DNA from: DATKKX01 sp035542775
Lineage (GTDB): Bacteria > Planctomycetota > Phycisphaerae > UBA1845 > UTPLA1
DNA: 19,990 nucleotides
Assembly (NCBI GenBank): GCA_035542775.1
Contig: DATKKX010000252.1
Location: 1 to 19,990, forward strand
Reading direction: 5' to 3'
Shown here: piece after piece, positions 1 to 8,686 of the stretch
Position numbering within the stretch: position 1 is the first letter of the stretch
How the letters are laid out: the number at the start of each line of letters is the position of its first letter
Translations under genes and position numbers: made by a program
The notes under the pieces: generated by a model
Databases searched by the model: none
Seen by the model: the letters and a program-made list of their open reading frames with translations, nothing else
What the model was told of the DNA's origin: nothing

Positions 1-1
1 G

Positions 2-94
2 GTCAACGCCACCTACAAGAACGGCGTGTTGACGATCGCGATGGCCAAGCGGCCGGATGCCAAGGCCAAGCGCATCACCGTCAAATCGGAGTGA
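2..94 (+). CDS. Hsp20/alpha-crystallin small heat-shock protein, C-terminal end (partial)
   Basis: Only the last 30 codons are in the window; the gene begins upstream of base 1. The residues read VNATYKNGVLTIAMAKR followed by a Lys/Ala tail with RITVKSE before a TGA stop. The YKNGVLTI block is the typical last beta-strand of the alpha-crystallin domain, and the RITV near the end resembles the I-x-I/V tail motif by which small heat-shock proteins assemble into oligomers. Family role: ATP-independent holdase that keeps unfolding proteins soluble. It lies directly upstream of groEL on the same strand, in keeping with a stress-protein locus. A perfect hairpin follows 35 bases after the stop, so it probably has its own transcript. 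Assignment rests on a short fragment but the motif is characteristic. Confidence 0.8.
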   Translation, partial: VNATYKNGVLTIAMAKRPDAKAKRITVKSE

Positions 95-128
95 CCCTCC
101 GAGTTGGCACACATGACCAAACCAGAAC

Positions 129-152
129 AGGGCCACCGCCAAGGGTGGCCCT
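129..152 (+). terminator. Hairpin terminator candidate after hsp20
   Basis: A perfect 9-bp inverted repeat: AGGGCCACC at 129-137 pairs with GGTGGCCCT at 144-152 around a 6-base loop. It lies 35 bases past the hsp20 stop. There is no clear T-run after it, so it could be a Rho-dependent or RNA-stabilising hairpin rather than a classical intrinsic terminator. Confidence 0.5.
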
Positions 153-461
153 CTACGTAGCTTCTGGGGAACGGAAATCACCGGCTTTGATGAGTCGATC
201 CGGTGCCGCCCATCACGCTCTGCCCCCGTGACACAAAGGCAGCATGACCTCACCCCGCCTGCCGTACTGGCAGTCGCACCACCGCCGCCGCCCGAACGAT
301 CTGCGGCGTAACCTCATGTTAGACAAAACCATAGGCGCGCCAGCCCCATAATGCCGCCTCGGCACGACAGTTGCAACATTCACGCCGGAGACACTGTTTG
401 TAGAAATGACGCAGTCTCGCAATGTCCAGATTATTCCTCATCCAACACATGGTGTGCCACT
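153..461. other. Intergenic region upstream of groEL1; no gene seen
   Basis: About 310 bases between the hsp20 hairpin and the groEL1 ribosome-binding site. No reading frame here has convincing coding character; the frame open upstream of groEL1 from 351 reads through without a ribosome-binding site. I looked for a CIRCE operator (TTAGCACTC-N9-GAGTGCTAA) and did not find one. A CCCCATAAT string at 344-352 resembles a heat-shock sigma-32 minus-10 box but lacks a good partner. A strong sigma-70 promoter was not evident. Confidence 0.6.
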
Positions 462-476
462 AGGAGGCCTACATCG

Positions 477-2138
<1,662 letters not shown>

Positions 2139-2219
2139 CGCCGCAGCCTGCGGCGATCGAGCCGGATGAGGACAATTGTCAGAAAACGCATGCTGAGCAA
2201 ATAGCAGGAGATGGCAAAC

Positions 2220-2519
2220 ATGGCACGCTTGAAGATTCGACCGCTCGATGACTGGATCGTCGTTGAACAGCACGAGGCGGAGGAGAAGACCGCCGGCGGT
2301 ATCGTCCTGCCGGAGCAGGCCAAGGAGAAGCCCACGCGGGGTACCGTCCTGGCCGTCGGACCCGGCAAGCTGCTCAAGTCCGGCAAGCGGGGTCCCCTTT
2401 CGGTGAAAACCGGGGACGCCGTCTTTTACCGGAAATACTCCGGATCGGAAGTGGAGATCGACGCCAAGAAATACACCATCGTGCGGGAGAACGACGTCCT
2501 GGCGATTATCGAGAAGTGA
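2220..2519 (+). CDS. groES: Co-chaperonin GroES (Hsp10)
   Basis: A 99-residue protein starting MARLKIRPLDDWIVVEQ, the standard GroES opening. Family role: heptameric lid that binds the apical domains of GroEL and closes the folding chamber. The mobile-loop region is EAEEKTAGGIVLPEQAKEK, with the IVL tripeptide that inserts into the GroEL apical groove; GTVLAVGPGK and the closing ENDVLAIIEK are also typical. Start: two ATGs are in frame at 2211 and 2220. AGGAG at 2206-2210 touches the first but sits nine bases before the second, so 2220 is preferred. Placement is odd: groES lies between two groEL genes, after the first, whereas most bacteria have groES before groEL. It may serve both chaperonins. 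Confidence 0.96.
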   Translation: MARLKIRPLDDWIVVEQHEAEEKTAGGIVLPEQAKEKPTRGTVLAVGPGKLLKSGKRGPLSVKTGDAVFYRKYSGSEVEIDAKKYTIVRENDVLAIIEK

Positions 2520-2625
2520 ACCCGCCCCGGCGAGACGCCTCGGTTGCCTTGGCGATCGCTCGGCGCGAAGAGAACGAACTCTGACGGCCGCATGGCCGGC
2601 AATCGAAGAAATGCGAGGATCCAAC

Positions 2626-4251
2626 ATGGCTGTCAAGCAGATGCTTTTTGACCAGCGCGCTTTCGAGAATCTGGGGCAGGGCCTCACGCAGCTTGCGACG
2701 GCTGTCCGCGTGACGCTGGGACCGACCGGCCGCAACGTGTTGTTGCACAAGTCCTGGGGCGCGCCGCGCGTCACCAAGGATGGCGTGACCGTATCCAAGG
2801 AGATCGAGCTCCCCCAGCCCTTTGAAAACATGGGCGCCAAGATGGTCAACGAGGTCGCCAGCAAGACTTCCGATGTCGCCGGCGATGGCACCACCACTGC
2901 GGTGGTCCTGGCCGAGGCCATCTACAAGGAAGGCCTCAAGAACGTCGTGGCCGGTGCCAATTCCATGCTTCTCAAACGCGGCATCGACCGCGCCGTCGAG
3001 ATCGCGGTGAAGCACATCGAGAAGATGGCCATCAAGGTGAAAGGCTCGGAGGACATCGCCAAGGTCGGCACGGTCAGCGCCAACGGCGACGCCTCCATCG
3101 GCAAGATGCTGGCCGAGGCCCTGGATCAGGTCGGGCCCGAAGGGGTCATCACCATCGAGGAAGGCAAGAGCCTGGAAACGGAGAAGGAAATCGTCGAAGG
3201 CATGCAATTCGACAAGGGTTTCATCTCCCCCTACTTCATCACCAACACGACCGAGATGGAGTGCGTCCTGGAGGACGCCTACATCCTGATCCATGAAAAG
3301 AAAATCTCCTCCATACGCGACCTGGTTCCGCTGCTGGAGAAGCTCGTCAGCACCGCCAGGCCCTTCCTGATCATTGCCGAGGACCTCGAAGGCGAGGCCC
3401 TGGCGACCCTGGTGGTCAACCGCCTGCGCGGGATTCTGAAGTGCTGCGCGGTGAAAGCCCCCGGCTTCGGCGACCGGCGCAAGGCCATGCTCGGCGATGT
3501 GGCCGTGGTCACCGGCGGCGAATTCATCAGCGAGGACCGCGGCCTGAAGCTCGAGAAGATCGAATTGAACCAGCTTGGCCGCGCCAAGAAGATCGTCATC
3601 GACAAGGATTCCACGACCATCATCGAGGGCGCCGGCAAGAAGACCGACATCAAGGCCCGGGCCGATCAGATCCGCGCCCAGATCGAGAAGACGACCAGCG
3701 ATTACGACCGCGAGAAGCTGCAGGAGCGGCTCGCCAAGCTGACCGGCGGCGTCGCCGTGGTCCGCGTCGGTGGTGCCACCGAAATCGAGGTCAAGGAGCG
3801 CAAAGACCTGGTCGACGACGCCTTCCATGCCACCAGGGCGGCGGTCGAGGAAGGCATCGTCTGCGGCGGCGGCGTGGCCCTGCTCCGCTGCATCGAGCCC
3901 ATCACGGCCGCGGCGAAGAATACGGAGGGCGACGAGCACACCGGCATGATGATCGTGGCTCATGCCTTGCAGGCCCCCATCCGGCAGATCGCCGATAACA
4001 GCGGCAGGGATGGTGCCGTGGTGGCGGCCCAGGTCATGGAAGGCAAGGGCAACTTCGGATACGACGCCCGGGCCGACGAGTTCTGCGATCTGGTCAAGGC
4101 GGGCATCATCGACCCGGCGAAAGTGGTTCGATGCGCCCTGCAAAACGCGGCCAGCGTCGCGGGAGTGCTGCTGATGACCAACGTGATGGTCACGGAGCTC
4201 AAGGAGAAGGACAAAGACAAAGAGATGGAGATCCCCGGCGTCGTCCGATAG
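2626..4251 (+). CDS. groEL: Chaperonin GroEL, copy 2 (divergent, no GGM tail)
   Basis: A 541-residue Hsp60 with AGDGTTTA, TKDGVTV, EDLEGEALATLVVN and GIVCGGGVALLR, so the ATPase core and the GroES/substrate-binding apical helix are kept. It differs clearly from copy 1 along its whole length, pointing to an old duplication or separate acquisition rather than a recent copy. Two differences stand out. The tail ends in Lys/Glu/Asp-rich residues then EIPGVVR, with no Gly-Gly-Met repeats. The adenine-pocket segment that reads YNALTGEYGD in copy 1 is YDARADEFCD here. Start: ATG 2626 has GAGGA at 2615-2619, six bases upstream; an in-frame ATG at 2611 lacks this. Inference: a specialised chaperonin with its own client set, as known for multiple groEL copies in other bacteria. 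Confidence 0.96.
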   Translation: MAVKQMLFDQRAFENLGQGLTQLATAVRVTLGPTGRNVLLHKSWGAPRVTKDGVTVSKEIELPQPFENMGAKMVNEVASKTSDVAGDGTTTAVVLAEAIYKEGLKNVVAGANSMLLKRGIDRAVEIAVKHIEKMAIKVKGSEDIAKVGTVSANGDASIGKMLAEALDQVGPEGVITIEEGKSLETEKEIVEGMQFDKGFISPYFITNTTEMECVLEDAYILIHEKKISSIRDLVPLLEKLVSTARPFLIIAEDLEGEALATLVVNRLRGILKCCAVKAPGFGDRRKAMLGDVAVVTGGEFISEDRGLKLEKIELNQLGRAKKIVIDKDSTTIIEGAGKKTDIKARADQIRAQIEKTTSDYDREKLQERLAKLTGGVAVVRVGGATEIEVKERKDLVDDAFHATRAAVEEGIVCGGGVALLRCIEPITAAAKNTEGDEHTGMMIVAHALQAPIRQIADNSGRDGAVVAAQVMEGKGNFGYDARADEFCDLVKAGIIDPAKVVRCALQNAASVAGVLLMTNVMVTELKEKDKDKEMEIPGVVR

Positions 4252-4274
4252 GATGACTATGTGAAAGACCGGCG

Positions 4275-4303
4275 ATCGGGACGGGGCAGGGCTCCGTCCC
4301 GAT
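4275..4303 (+). terminator. Hairpin terminator candidate after groEL2
   Basis: Perfect 10-bp inverted repeat: ATCGGGACGG at 4275-4284 and CCGTCCCGAT at 4294-4303, 9-base loop, starting 24 bases after the groEL2 stop. The following bases (TGTCGTT) form only a weak T-tract. It probably ends or attenuates the groEL-groES-groEL transcript before dnaJ. Confidence 0.55.
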
Positions 4304-4360
4304 TGTCGTTACGGCGGCGACCGACCGGCCGCCCTTCGGGGCCCGGCAAACCGAGCAAAG

Positions 4361-5509
4361 ATGGTTGTGGCGGATAAACGAGATTACTACGAAGTCCTCG
4401 GCGTCGGCCGTGACGCGTCGCCGGATCAGATAAAACGCGCCTACCGCCAGGCGGCAATGAAATTCCACCCGGACCGCTCCGACGACGCCGGCGCGGGCGA
4501 GAAATTCAAGGAGGCCGCCGAAGCCTACGAGATCTTGTCCGACCCCGAAAAGCGGAATCGCTATGACCGGTATGGACACGCCGGCCTCAGCGGCGTGGCC
4601 GGTCACGACTTCTCGCACATGCGGCCGGACGACATCTTCAGCGTTTTCGGGGACATCTTCGGCGACATGTTCGGCATGTCCTTCGGCCGCGGAAGACGGG
4701 CCGCCCCGGGGGTGGATCTCCAGACTGAGGTGCTGCTGACCTTCGCCGAGGTCGCAACCGGCGCCGAGCGGGCCATCGAGTTCACCCGCAACGACTTCTG
4801 CGACCGGTGCGCGGGCAAGGGCGCCGAGCCGAGCAGCAAGACCAACACCTGCAATGCCTGTGGCGGGTACGGCCAGGTGGAACGCACCACGGGCATGGGC
4901 TTCTTCTCTACTCGCGTGGTGACCACCTGTCCGGAGTGCCGGGGGCGAGGCACGACTTTCACCAAGGCGTGCAAGCAGTGCAAGGGGGCCGGGCGAGCAC
5001 CGAAGCACCGCGTGGTCACGGTCAAGATTCCGCCCGGCATCCATGACGGCCAGGCCATCCGCCTCCGCGGCGAGGGCGAGCCCGGAGAGGACGGCTCCAA
5101 CCGCGGAGACCTGCACTGCTACGTGCGGGTGGAGCCGCACCCGTTCCTGCAGCGCCACGGCAACGACCTGCTGTGCGAGCTGCCGATCAGCTTCACCCAG
5201 GCGGCGCTGGGCGCGAAGATTGATGTGCCTACGCTCAACGGCAAGATGGAATTCACGATTCCCCCGGGAATCCAGCACGGCGAACTGCTGCGGCTGGCGG
5301 GCCTCGGCTTGCCTGACATCCGGACCAATCGCCGCGGCGATCAGATTATCCGCGTTCTGATCGAGATCCCGCACAAGCTGAACGCGCGGCAAGAGGAGTT
5401 GCTCCGCCAGTTTGCCGAAACTGAGGACAAGAATGTCTTGCCGGAGAGCAGAGGTTTCCTCGAGAAGCTTAAGAGCTTCCTTGATTTGGGGGGTCCGCAG
5501 AAGAATTGA
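4361..5509 (+). CDS. dnaJ: Chaperone DnaJ (Hsp40, type I)
   Basis: A 382-residue type I DnaJ. The J domain spans about residues 8-70 with the catalytic HPD at 36-38, which triggers ATP hydrolysis by DnaK. A short Phe/Gly-containing linker follows (about 85-120, with DIFGDMFGMSFGRG). The zinc-finger domain has all four CxxCxGxG repeats between residues 147 and 211 (CDRCAGKG, CNACGGYG, CPECRGRG, CKQCKGAG). The C-terminal substrate-binding domains follow, with KIPPGIHDGQAIRL and FTIPPGIQHGELLRL. Start: ATG 4361 gives a normal N-terminus; the ribosome-binding site is weak (CAAAG), and GTG 4367 is an alternative. grpE follows after 31 bases, so they are likely co-transcribed. The partner dnaK is not in this window. 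Confidence 0.97.
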   Translation: MVVADKRDYYEVLGVGRDASPDQIKRAYRQAAMKFHPDRSDDAGAGEKFKEAAEAYEILSDPEKRNRYDRYGHAGLSGVAGHDFSHMRPDDIFSVFGDIFGDMFGMSFGRGRRAAPGVDLQTEVLLTFAEVATGAERAIEFTRNDFCDRCAGKGAEPSSKTNTCNACGGYGQVERTTGMGFFSTRVVTTCPECRGRGTTFTKACKQCKGAGRAPKHRVVTVKIPPGIHDGQAIRLRGEGEPGEDGSNRGDLHCYVRVEPHPFLQRHGNDLLCELPISFTQAALGAKIDVPTLNGKMEFTIPPGIQHGELLRLAGLGLPDIRTNRRGDQIIRVLIEIPHKLNARQEELLRQFAETEDKNVLPESRGFLEKLKSFLDLGGPQKN

Positions 5510-5540
5510 GCGAGCGCGGCTCTGAGCCCGGCCGCCGCCG

Positions 5541-6275
5541 ATGAACAGTCACGAAACACCGGGCGTTGGTCCGCGGGCTGATCAGATGAGCAAAGAGATG
5601 ACCGGAAAGAAAAGCAAAATCGTGGTGCCGAGCGAAGAGGAAGTGGCTCGGTATGCGTCTTCCGGCTCTTCCGGCGAATCGACTGGCGCCGGCGGCCCGG
5701 CAGAGCAGCCCCCGAGCAACGACAAGCCGGCCGCCGAAGCCCCGCAACCGCAGACGGCCGGCCGCGAAGAGACGGTCGATCTGCTTCGAGCCGAGCTGGC
5801 CCTGTGCAAGGACAAGCTGCTGCGGGCCCATGCCGAATGCGACAACATCGCCAAGCGCCTGAATCAACAGCATGCTGAATCGCTGAAGCTGGCCGGAATG
5901 GATCTGGCCCGGGCGTTGTTGCCGGTCCTGGACAACATGCAGCGCACGCTGGACAACCTCAAGGACGCACACGCCGACGATCCGGTGATTCAGGGCGTCA
6001 AGCTCATCGCCGAGCAGTTCGCCAAGGTATTGCAGGATCACGGCGTCGTGCCCATCCAGAGCGTGGGGGAGCCTTTCGATCCCGCCTGTCACGAGGCCCT
6101 GATGGAGGATCGTCAGTCCGATCTGCCGGCCGGCACCGTGACGATGGAAATGCAGCGCGGCTACAAGATGCACGATCGAGTGCTGCGGCCGGCAAGAGTG
6201 GCAGTGGCCGGCCAGAAAGAGGACGGCACCAACCAGGAGTCGCCGCGGGCCGAAGACGGGGAAACGGAGGAATGA
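5541..6275 (+). CDS. grpE: Nucleotide exchange factor GrpE
   Basis: GrpE is a dimeric factor that releases ADP from DnaK and acts as a thermosensor. The product is up to 244 residues. The first about 70 are low-complexity (Ser/Gly/Pro/Glu). The long dimerising helix runs from about residue 73 (TVDLLRAELALCKDKLLRAH) into the conserved segment LLPVLDNMQRTLDN. The C-terminal beta domain ends with VTMEMQRGYKMHDRVLRPAR, the family signature. The tail is Glu-rich. The start is uncertain: ATG 5541 gives the longest frame, while ATG 5586 and 5598 are in frame and no candidate has a strong ribosome-binding site. It sits 31 bases after dnaJ and 82 bases before the FmdB-type gene. Confidence 0.94.
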   Translation: MNSHETPGVGPRADQMSKEMTGKKSKIVVPSEEEVARYASSGSSGESTGAGGPAEQPPSNDKPAAEAPQPQTAGREETVDLLRAELALCKDKLLRAHAECDNIAKRLNQQHAESLKLAGMDLARALLPVLDNMQRTLDNLKDAHADDPVIQGVKLIAEQFAKVLQDHGVVPIQSVGEPFDPACHEALMEDRQSDLPAGTVTMEMQRGYKMHDRVLRPARVAVAGQKEDGTNQESPRAEDGETEE

Positions 6276-6357
6276 TCGAGGCGGGGAAGAGGCGGGCCGG
6301 CTGGCATCAGGCACGGCCTCGATGCCCGCGACCCGGCAAGCCGACGGGAGTGATTTG

Positions 6358-6714
6358 ATGCCCACTTATGAATACACCTGCGCGAAATGTGGGACGACGT
6401 TCGAGCTGTTTCAGTCCATCACCGCGAAGCCGTTCCGCAAGCACGAGTGCCCGGCCTGTGGTACGGTGCGGAGCGTCCGCCGCTTGATCGGCACGGGCGG
6501 GGGAATCATCTTCAAAGGCTCAGGCTTCTATGAGACCGATTACCGCAGCAAGCATTATCGGAAGGCCGCCAAGGCCGACAAGGAGGCCGTGAGCACCGCG
6601 TCTTCCGACAACGGCAAGGGCAAGGGAGCAACTGATGGCCAGGCCGCGACGACGGCGGTCGCGGAAAAACCGGCTCCGGAAAAGAAGGCCGCGGGGAAAG
6701 CCAAAAACGCCTGA
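6358..6714 (+). CDS. FmdB-family zinc-ribbon protein
   Basis: A 118-residue protein opening MPTYEYTCAKCGTTFELFQS, the diagnostic N-terminus of the FmdB/CxxC_CxxC_SSSS regulatory-type zinc ribbon. Zinc ligands are C8, C11, C31 and C34. A short conserved patch, GIIFKGSGFYETDYRS, follows the ribbon as in other family members. The last about 45 residues are an Ala/Lys-rich, probably disordered and basic tail. Family members are small and their molecular role is poorly defined; the original fmdB was proposed as a regulator of an amidase/formamidase operon. Start: ATG 6358 has GGGAG at 6346-6350 with seven-base spacing; an in-frame ATG at 6322 lacks homology. Being last in the chaperone cluster, it may be co-expressed with grpE. 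Confidence 0.88.
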   Translation: MPTYEYTCAKCGTTFELFQSITAKPFRKHECPACGTVRSVRRLIGTGGGIIFKGSGFYETDYRSKHYRKAAKADKEAVSTASSDNGKGKGATDGQAATTAVAEKPAPEKKAAGKAKNA

Positions 6715-6806
6715 CTCATCTCATGCCGCTGCGGGCGCCGGCATGCCGCCCGGCGTCACAGGCAGTAGCGCACAAACTGACAACGCCGCAACCATGGCCG
6801 CGGACT

Positions 6807-7100
6807 CTACTGCGTCGCGAGGAATGCCCGTAGGTCCGCGATATCCTGATCCGTCAGGGTGATCCCCTTCATCGCCGGGTTCAGATCGCCCATGTTGTTG
6901 GTGAGCAAGTCGGCAAACGGCTTGATAAACTGGACGGAATGGCACCTCGAACAGACCGCGTCGAAGATCGCCGCTCCAACCGTCGGATCGCCCGTCACCG
7001 CGGGCGCGGTGCCAAAAAGGCAAATGCCGCAAGCCGCCACGGCCAACAGGATCAACGCGCTCGAGACCGCCAGTAAGGCACTTGCTGCTCTCCTGTTCAT
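6807..7100 (-). CDS. Small c-type cytochrome lipoprotein (CxxCH)
   Basis: A 97-residue exported protein. An N-terminal hydrophobic segment ends in a lipobox (LAVAAC, lipidated Cys24 predicted), so the mature protein should be anchored to a membrane on the outer face of the inner membrane or beyond. Covalent haem binding is indicated by CSRCH at residues 50-54. Methionines M70 (NNMG) or M77 (NPAM) could be the sixth ligand. The closing ADLRAFLATQ helix is typical of class I cytochromes c. Role: probable single-haem electron carrier; the partner is unknown. A ribosome-binding site, AGGAG, lies upstream of the start. It is the second of two tandem paralogues, sharing most of the last 30 residues with the gene at 7222-7515. 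It converges with the FmdB-type gene. Confidence 0.82.
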   Translation of the reverse strand: MNRRAASALLAVSSALILLAVAACGICLFGTAPAVTGDPTVGAAIFDAVCSRCHSVQFIKPFADLLTNNMGDLNPAMKGITLTDQDIADLRAFLATQ

Positions 7101-7221
7101 TTCCTGTCTCCTGTTCGTCCGGCCACGATGTCACGGGGAGCAGACGGTCGCCTCCGACCGGACAACCGCCCGACGCGGCCGGCCGCCACAATGCTGCCGC
7201 CGGCAACAGGCGACGGAGAAC

Positions 7222-7515
7222 TTACTGCGTCGCCAGGAAGGCCCGGAGATCGGCAATCTGCTGATTTGTCAGCGTGATGCCGCTCATGGCCGGATTTATT
7301 GTGCCCATATTGTTGGTGATCAGACCGGCAAACGGCTTGAGCGCTGCAGCCGACGGATGACACTGCGCGGCTGAGCGGGTCGAGGTGTATAGCGTCTGGC
7401 CTGCCGTGGCATTGCCCACCAGGCCCGTGGGCGTAGTCGTTCCGCATGCCGCCAGCCCCAACACGACCACTGCGCTCAAGACCACCAGCAACACACTTGT
7501 GCCTTTCGCGGCCAT
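7222..7515 (-). CDS. Cytochrome c-like lipoprotein with AxxCH in place of CxxCH
   Basis: A 97-residue paralogue of the gene at 6807-7100, same length and same architecture: a lipobox signal (LGLAAC, Cys24), a linker, then the haem region, NNMG, NPAM and the final IADLRAFLATQ. The haem-binding site reads SAAQCHPS: Cys52 and His53 are kept, but the position of the first haem-linking cysteine is Ala49 (codon GCC, complement of 7369-7371). Either the haem is held by one thioether bond, or haem binding is lost and the protein has another use. The frame is intact, and a strong ribosome-binding site, AGGAGG, lies six bases before the ATG, so it does not look like a dead gene. It lies 121 bases upstream of the CxxCH copy on the same strand; co-transcription is likely. 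Confidence 0.75.
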   Translation of the reverse strand: MAAKGTSVLLVVLSAVVVLGLAACGTTTPTGLVGNATAGQTLYTSTRSAAQCHPSAAALKPFAGLITNNMGTINPAMSGITLTNQQIADLRAFLATQ

Positions 7516-7647
7516 CTCCTGCCTCCTGTTTCTTCAGTCAGGATGCGCGGAATCTCATTTGTCAGATGATGGGCGGCCGATCCGGTCCTGCATGGCGGGT
7601 CGGCCGCGCCAATGACCGAACCTGCCGAAAAGCGGTTCCTTCTTCCG

Positions 7648-7770
7648 TCACTTCTTCTTGGCCGGCTGGCACGTGCACTTCTCGGCGGGCTTCTTGCAGC
7701 CCGAGCACACCTTGTTCTGGATCTCACGACCGCACTTGCTGCATGGCGTGCAGCCACATGTCTGGCACAT
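7648..7770 (-). CDS. 40-residue Cys-rich metallothionein-like miniprotein
   Basis: A short gene with nine cysteines in 40 residues, at positions 2, 5, 7, 10, 13, 22, 25, 32 and 34. The N-terminus is MCQTCGCTPCSKCG; a central VCSGCKKP and a CTC pair follow, and the chain ends in PAKKK. The Cys-x2-Cys and Cys-x-Cys spacing suggests binding of zinc, copper or another soft metal; this is an inference from composition. It has a clear ribosome-binding site (AAGGAGAG just before GTG-ATG on the minus strand) and a clean TGA stop. There is no signal peptide, so it is cytosolic. It lies 132 bases upstream of the cytochrome pair on the same strand. I recall similar tiny MCxxCGC proteins from other bacteria but cannot name a characterised one. 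Confidence 0.75.
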   Translation of the reverse strand: MCQTCGCTPCSKCGREIQNKVCSGCKKPAEKCTCQPAKKK

Positions 7771-8169
7771 CACTCTCTCCTTTCACAGAAACACGCTTCC
7801 CGAACACGGCCCTTCGGCGCGCGGCGCTTCAGACACCAGCCACCGAAAACCGAAGCCCTCGGCCGTCAAAGGCGCTACGCGGCCTCACAGGCCTCTTCCA
7901 CGAATCGCTGAATTCCGGCCGAACACGAACGCAATCCATCTTAGTCAACAGGGTGTGCGCGGCCACTCTTTTTCCAGTGCAAGGCAGAGATTCTCGTCGA
8001 CCCCCGACGAAATCCCGTAACCTCTTGGCGGTTAAGCACTTGGGGGCACGGCACTGGCTCGGCCCGTCCATGAAGATCGACCAGACTCCTCACCCACAAA
8101 GCCGGCGGATGGAGCGCCCATCTCCACCTCAGTCGCACCCACACGGCCTGCCTGACTCTGCCCCCGCCG
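7771..8169. other. Gene-poor stretch between the Cys-rich gene and a gene remnant
   Basis: About 400 bases with several overlapping open frames on both strands, none with convincing protein character (Arg/Pro/Ser-rich, no motifs, no ribosome-binding sites). It must hold the promoter of the minus-strand Cys-rich gene, but no good minus-10/minus-35 pair was found. A GGCACG-N4-TGGCT string at 8045-8059 has sigma-54-like spacing but imperfect sequence. The stretch probably includes non-coding debris left by loss of the 5' part of the gene at 8170-8610. Confidence 0.5.
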
Positions 8170-8610
8170 GACAATGAGTTTGAGTTCTATTATCTTGCCT
8201 CCATCGAGACAAATCGAATGGGCCTGCCCCATGACACCGTTCTCGCTTCCCAGAACTCCGGGGTGATGGGATACTTCATGGACCTGAGGATGGTGAACCT
8301 CGACGGGCTCGTCAACGGTCGCACCTTGTACGAATACCTCAGCCGGTACGGCGCCGATATTCGGCAATACCTCGCGGAAGCTCAACCGATCTCAGGGTAT
8401 ATCGATTGCATTCCGCCCGGCGGCGTCCCGTCCTATGACGCGTATTTCATCGGCGAACGACGGTTCGTGCTGGTCCCTCTGGCCGCGCGAATCGATGCCC
8501 TCTACGGCAAGTCGGAAACAAACAGCATTCGACTGTACCTTTCCCCAAGCCTGGCTGAGCGAACCGGACTGCTTCCGGCCAAGCTGGCCGTTACCGACGC
8601 CGAAGAATAG
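8170..8610 (+). pseudogene. C-terminal remnant of a large membrane glycosyltransferase-like protein
   Basis: The frame is open from 8074 to the TAG at 8610. The protein-like part begins near 8170 (DNEFEFYYLASIETNR). The first ATG, at 8218, has no ribosome-binding site. The segment LASQNSGVMGYFMDLRMVNLDGLVNG closely follows the soluble C-terminal pattern of multi-spanning ArnT/PMT-like (GT39/GT83-type) sugar transferases, in which a phrase like DAGxIGYFSxRxVxNLDGLVN precedes a YL-x-Y segment. The whole catalytic membrane part that should lie upstream is absent; in its place is non-coding-looking DNA with an in-frame stop at 8071-8073. I infer a 5'-truncated gene. A stand-alone small protein is possible but less likely. 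No functional claim is made. Confidence 0.55.
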
Positions 8611-8686
8611 CCCCCCAGCGCTGCGACCTGCTTCGACCTGTTCCTGGCTCCTCGACGGCGCGGAGATATAGGCGGCGGCAGTTGGC

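Noticed and set aside
344..352. CCCCATAAT resembling a sigma-32 minus-10 box upstream of groEL1
   Set aside because: No matching TTGAAA-type minus-35 element at the right distance; a single 9-base match is not enough.
95..476. CIRCE/HrcA operator upstream of groEL1
   Set aside because: Searched by eye for TTAGCACTC and its inverted partner and did not find them.
2506..4143. Minus-strand open frame of about 545 codons antisense to groEL2
   Set aside because: Same GC and codon-bias shadow; the sense strand encodes a clear GroEL.
6736..6765. GC-rich palindromic stretch between the convergent FmdB-type gene and the cytochrome gene as a bidirectional terminator
   Set aside because: Short stem with an 8-base loop and no T-run on either side; common by chance at this GC content.
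8045..8059. Sigma-54-like GGCACG-N4-TGGCT upstream of the gene remnant
   Set aside because: GG/GC spacing is right but the minus-12 box is imperfect and the downstream gene is probably broken.
7446..8177. Plus-strand open frame of 243 codons across the cytochrome/Cys-rich region
   Set aside because: It is antisense to the small minus-strand genes, is Arg/Pro/Ser-rich, and has no motifs or ribosome-binding site.
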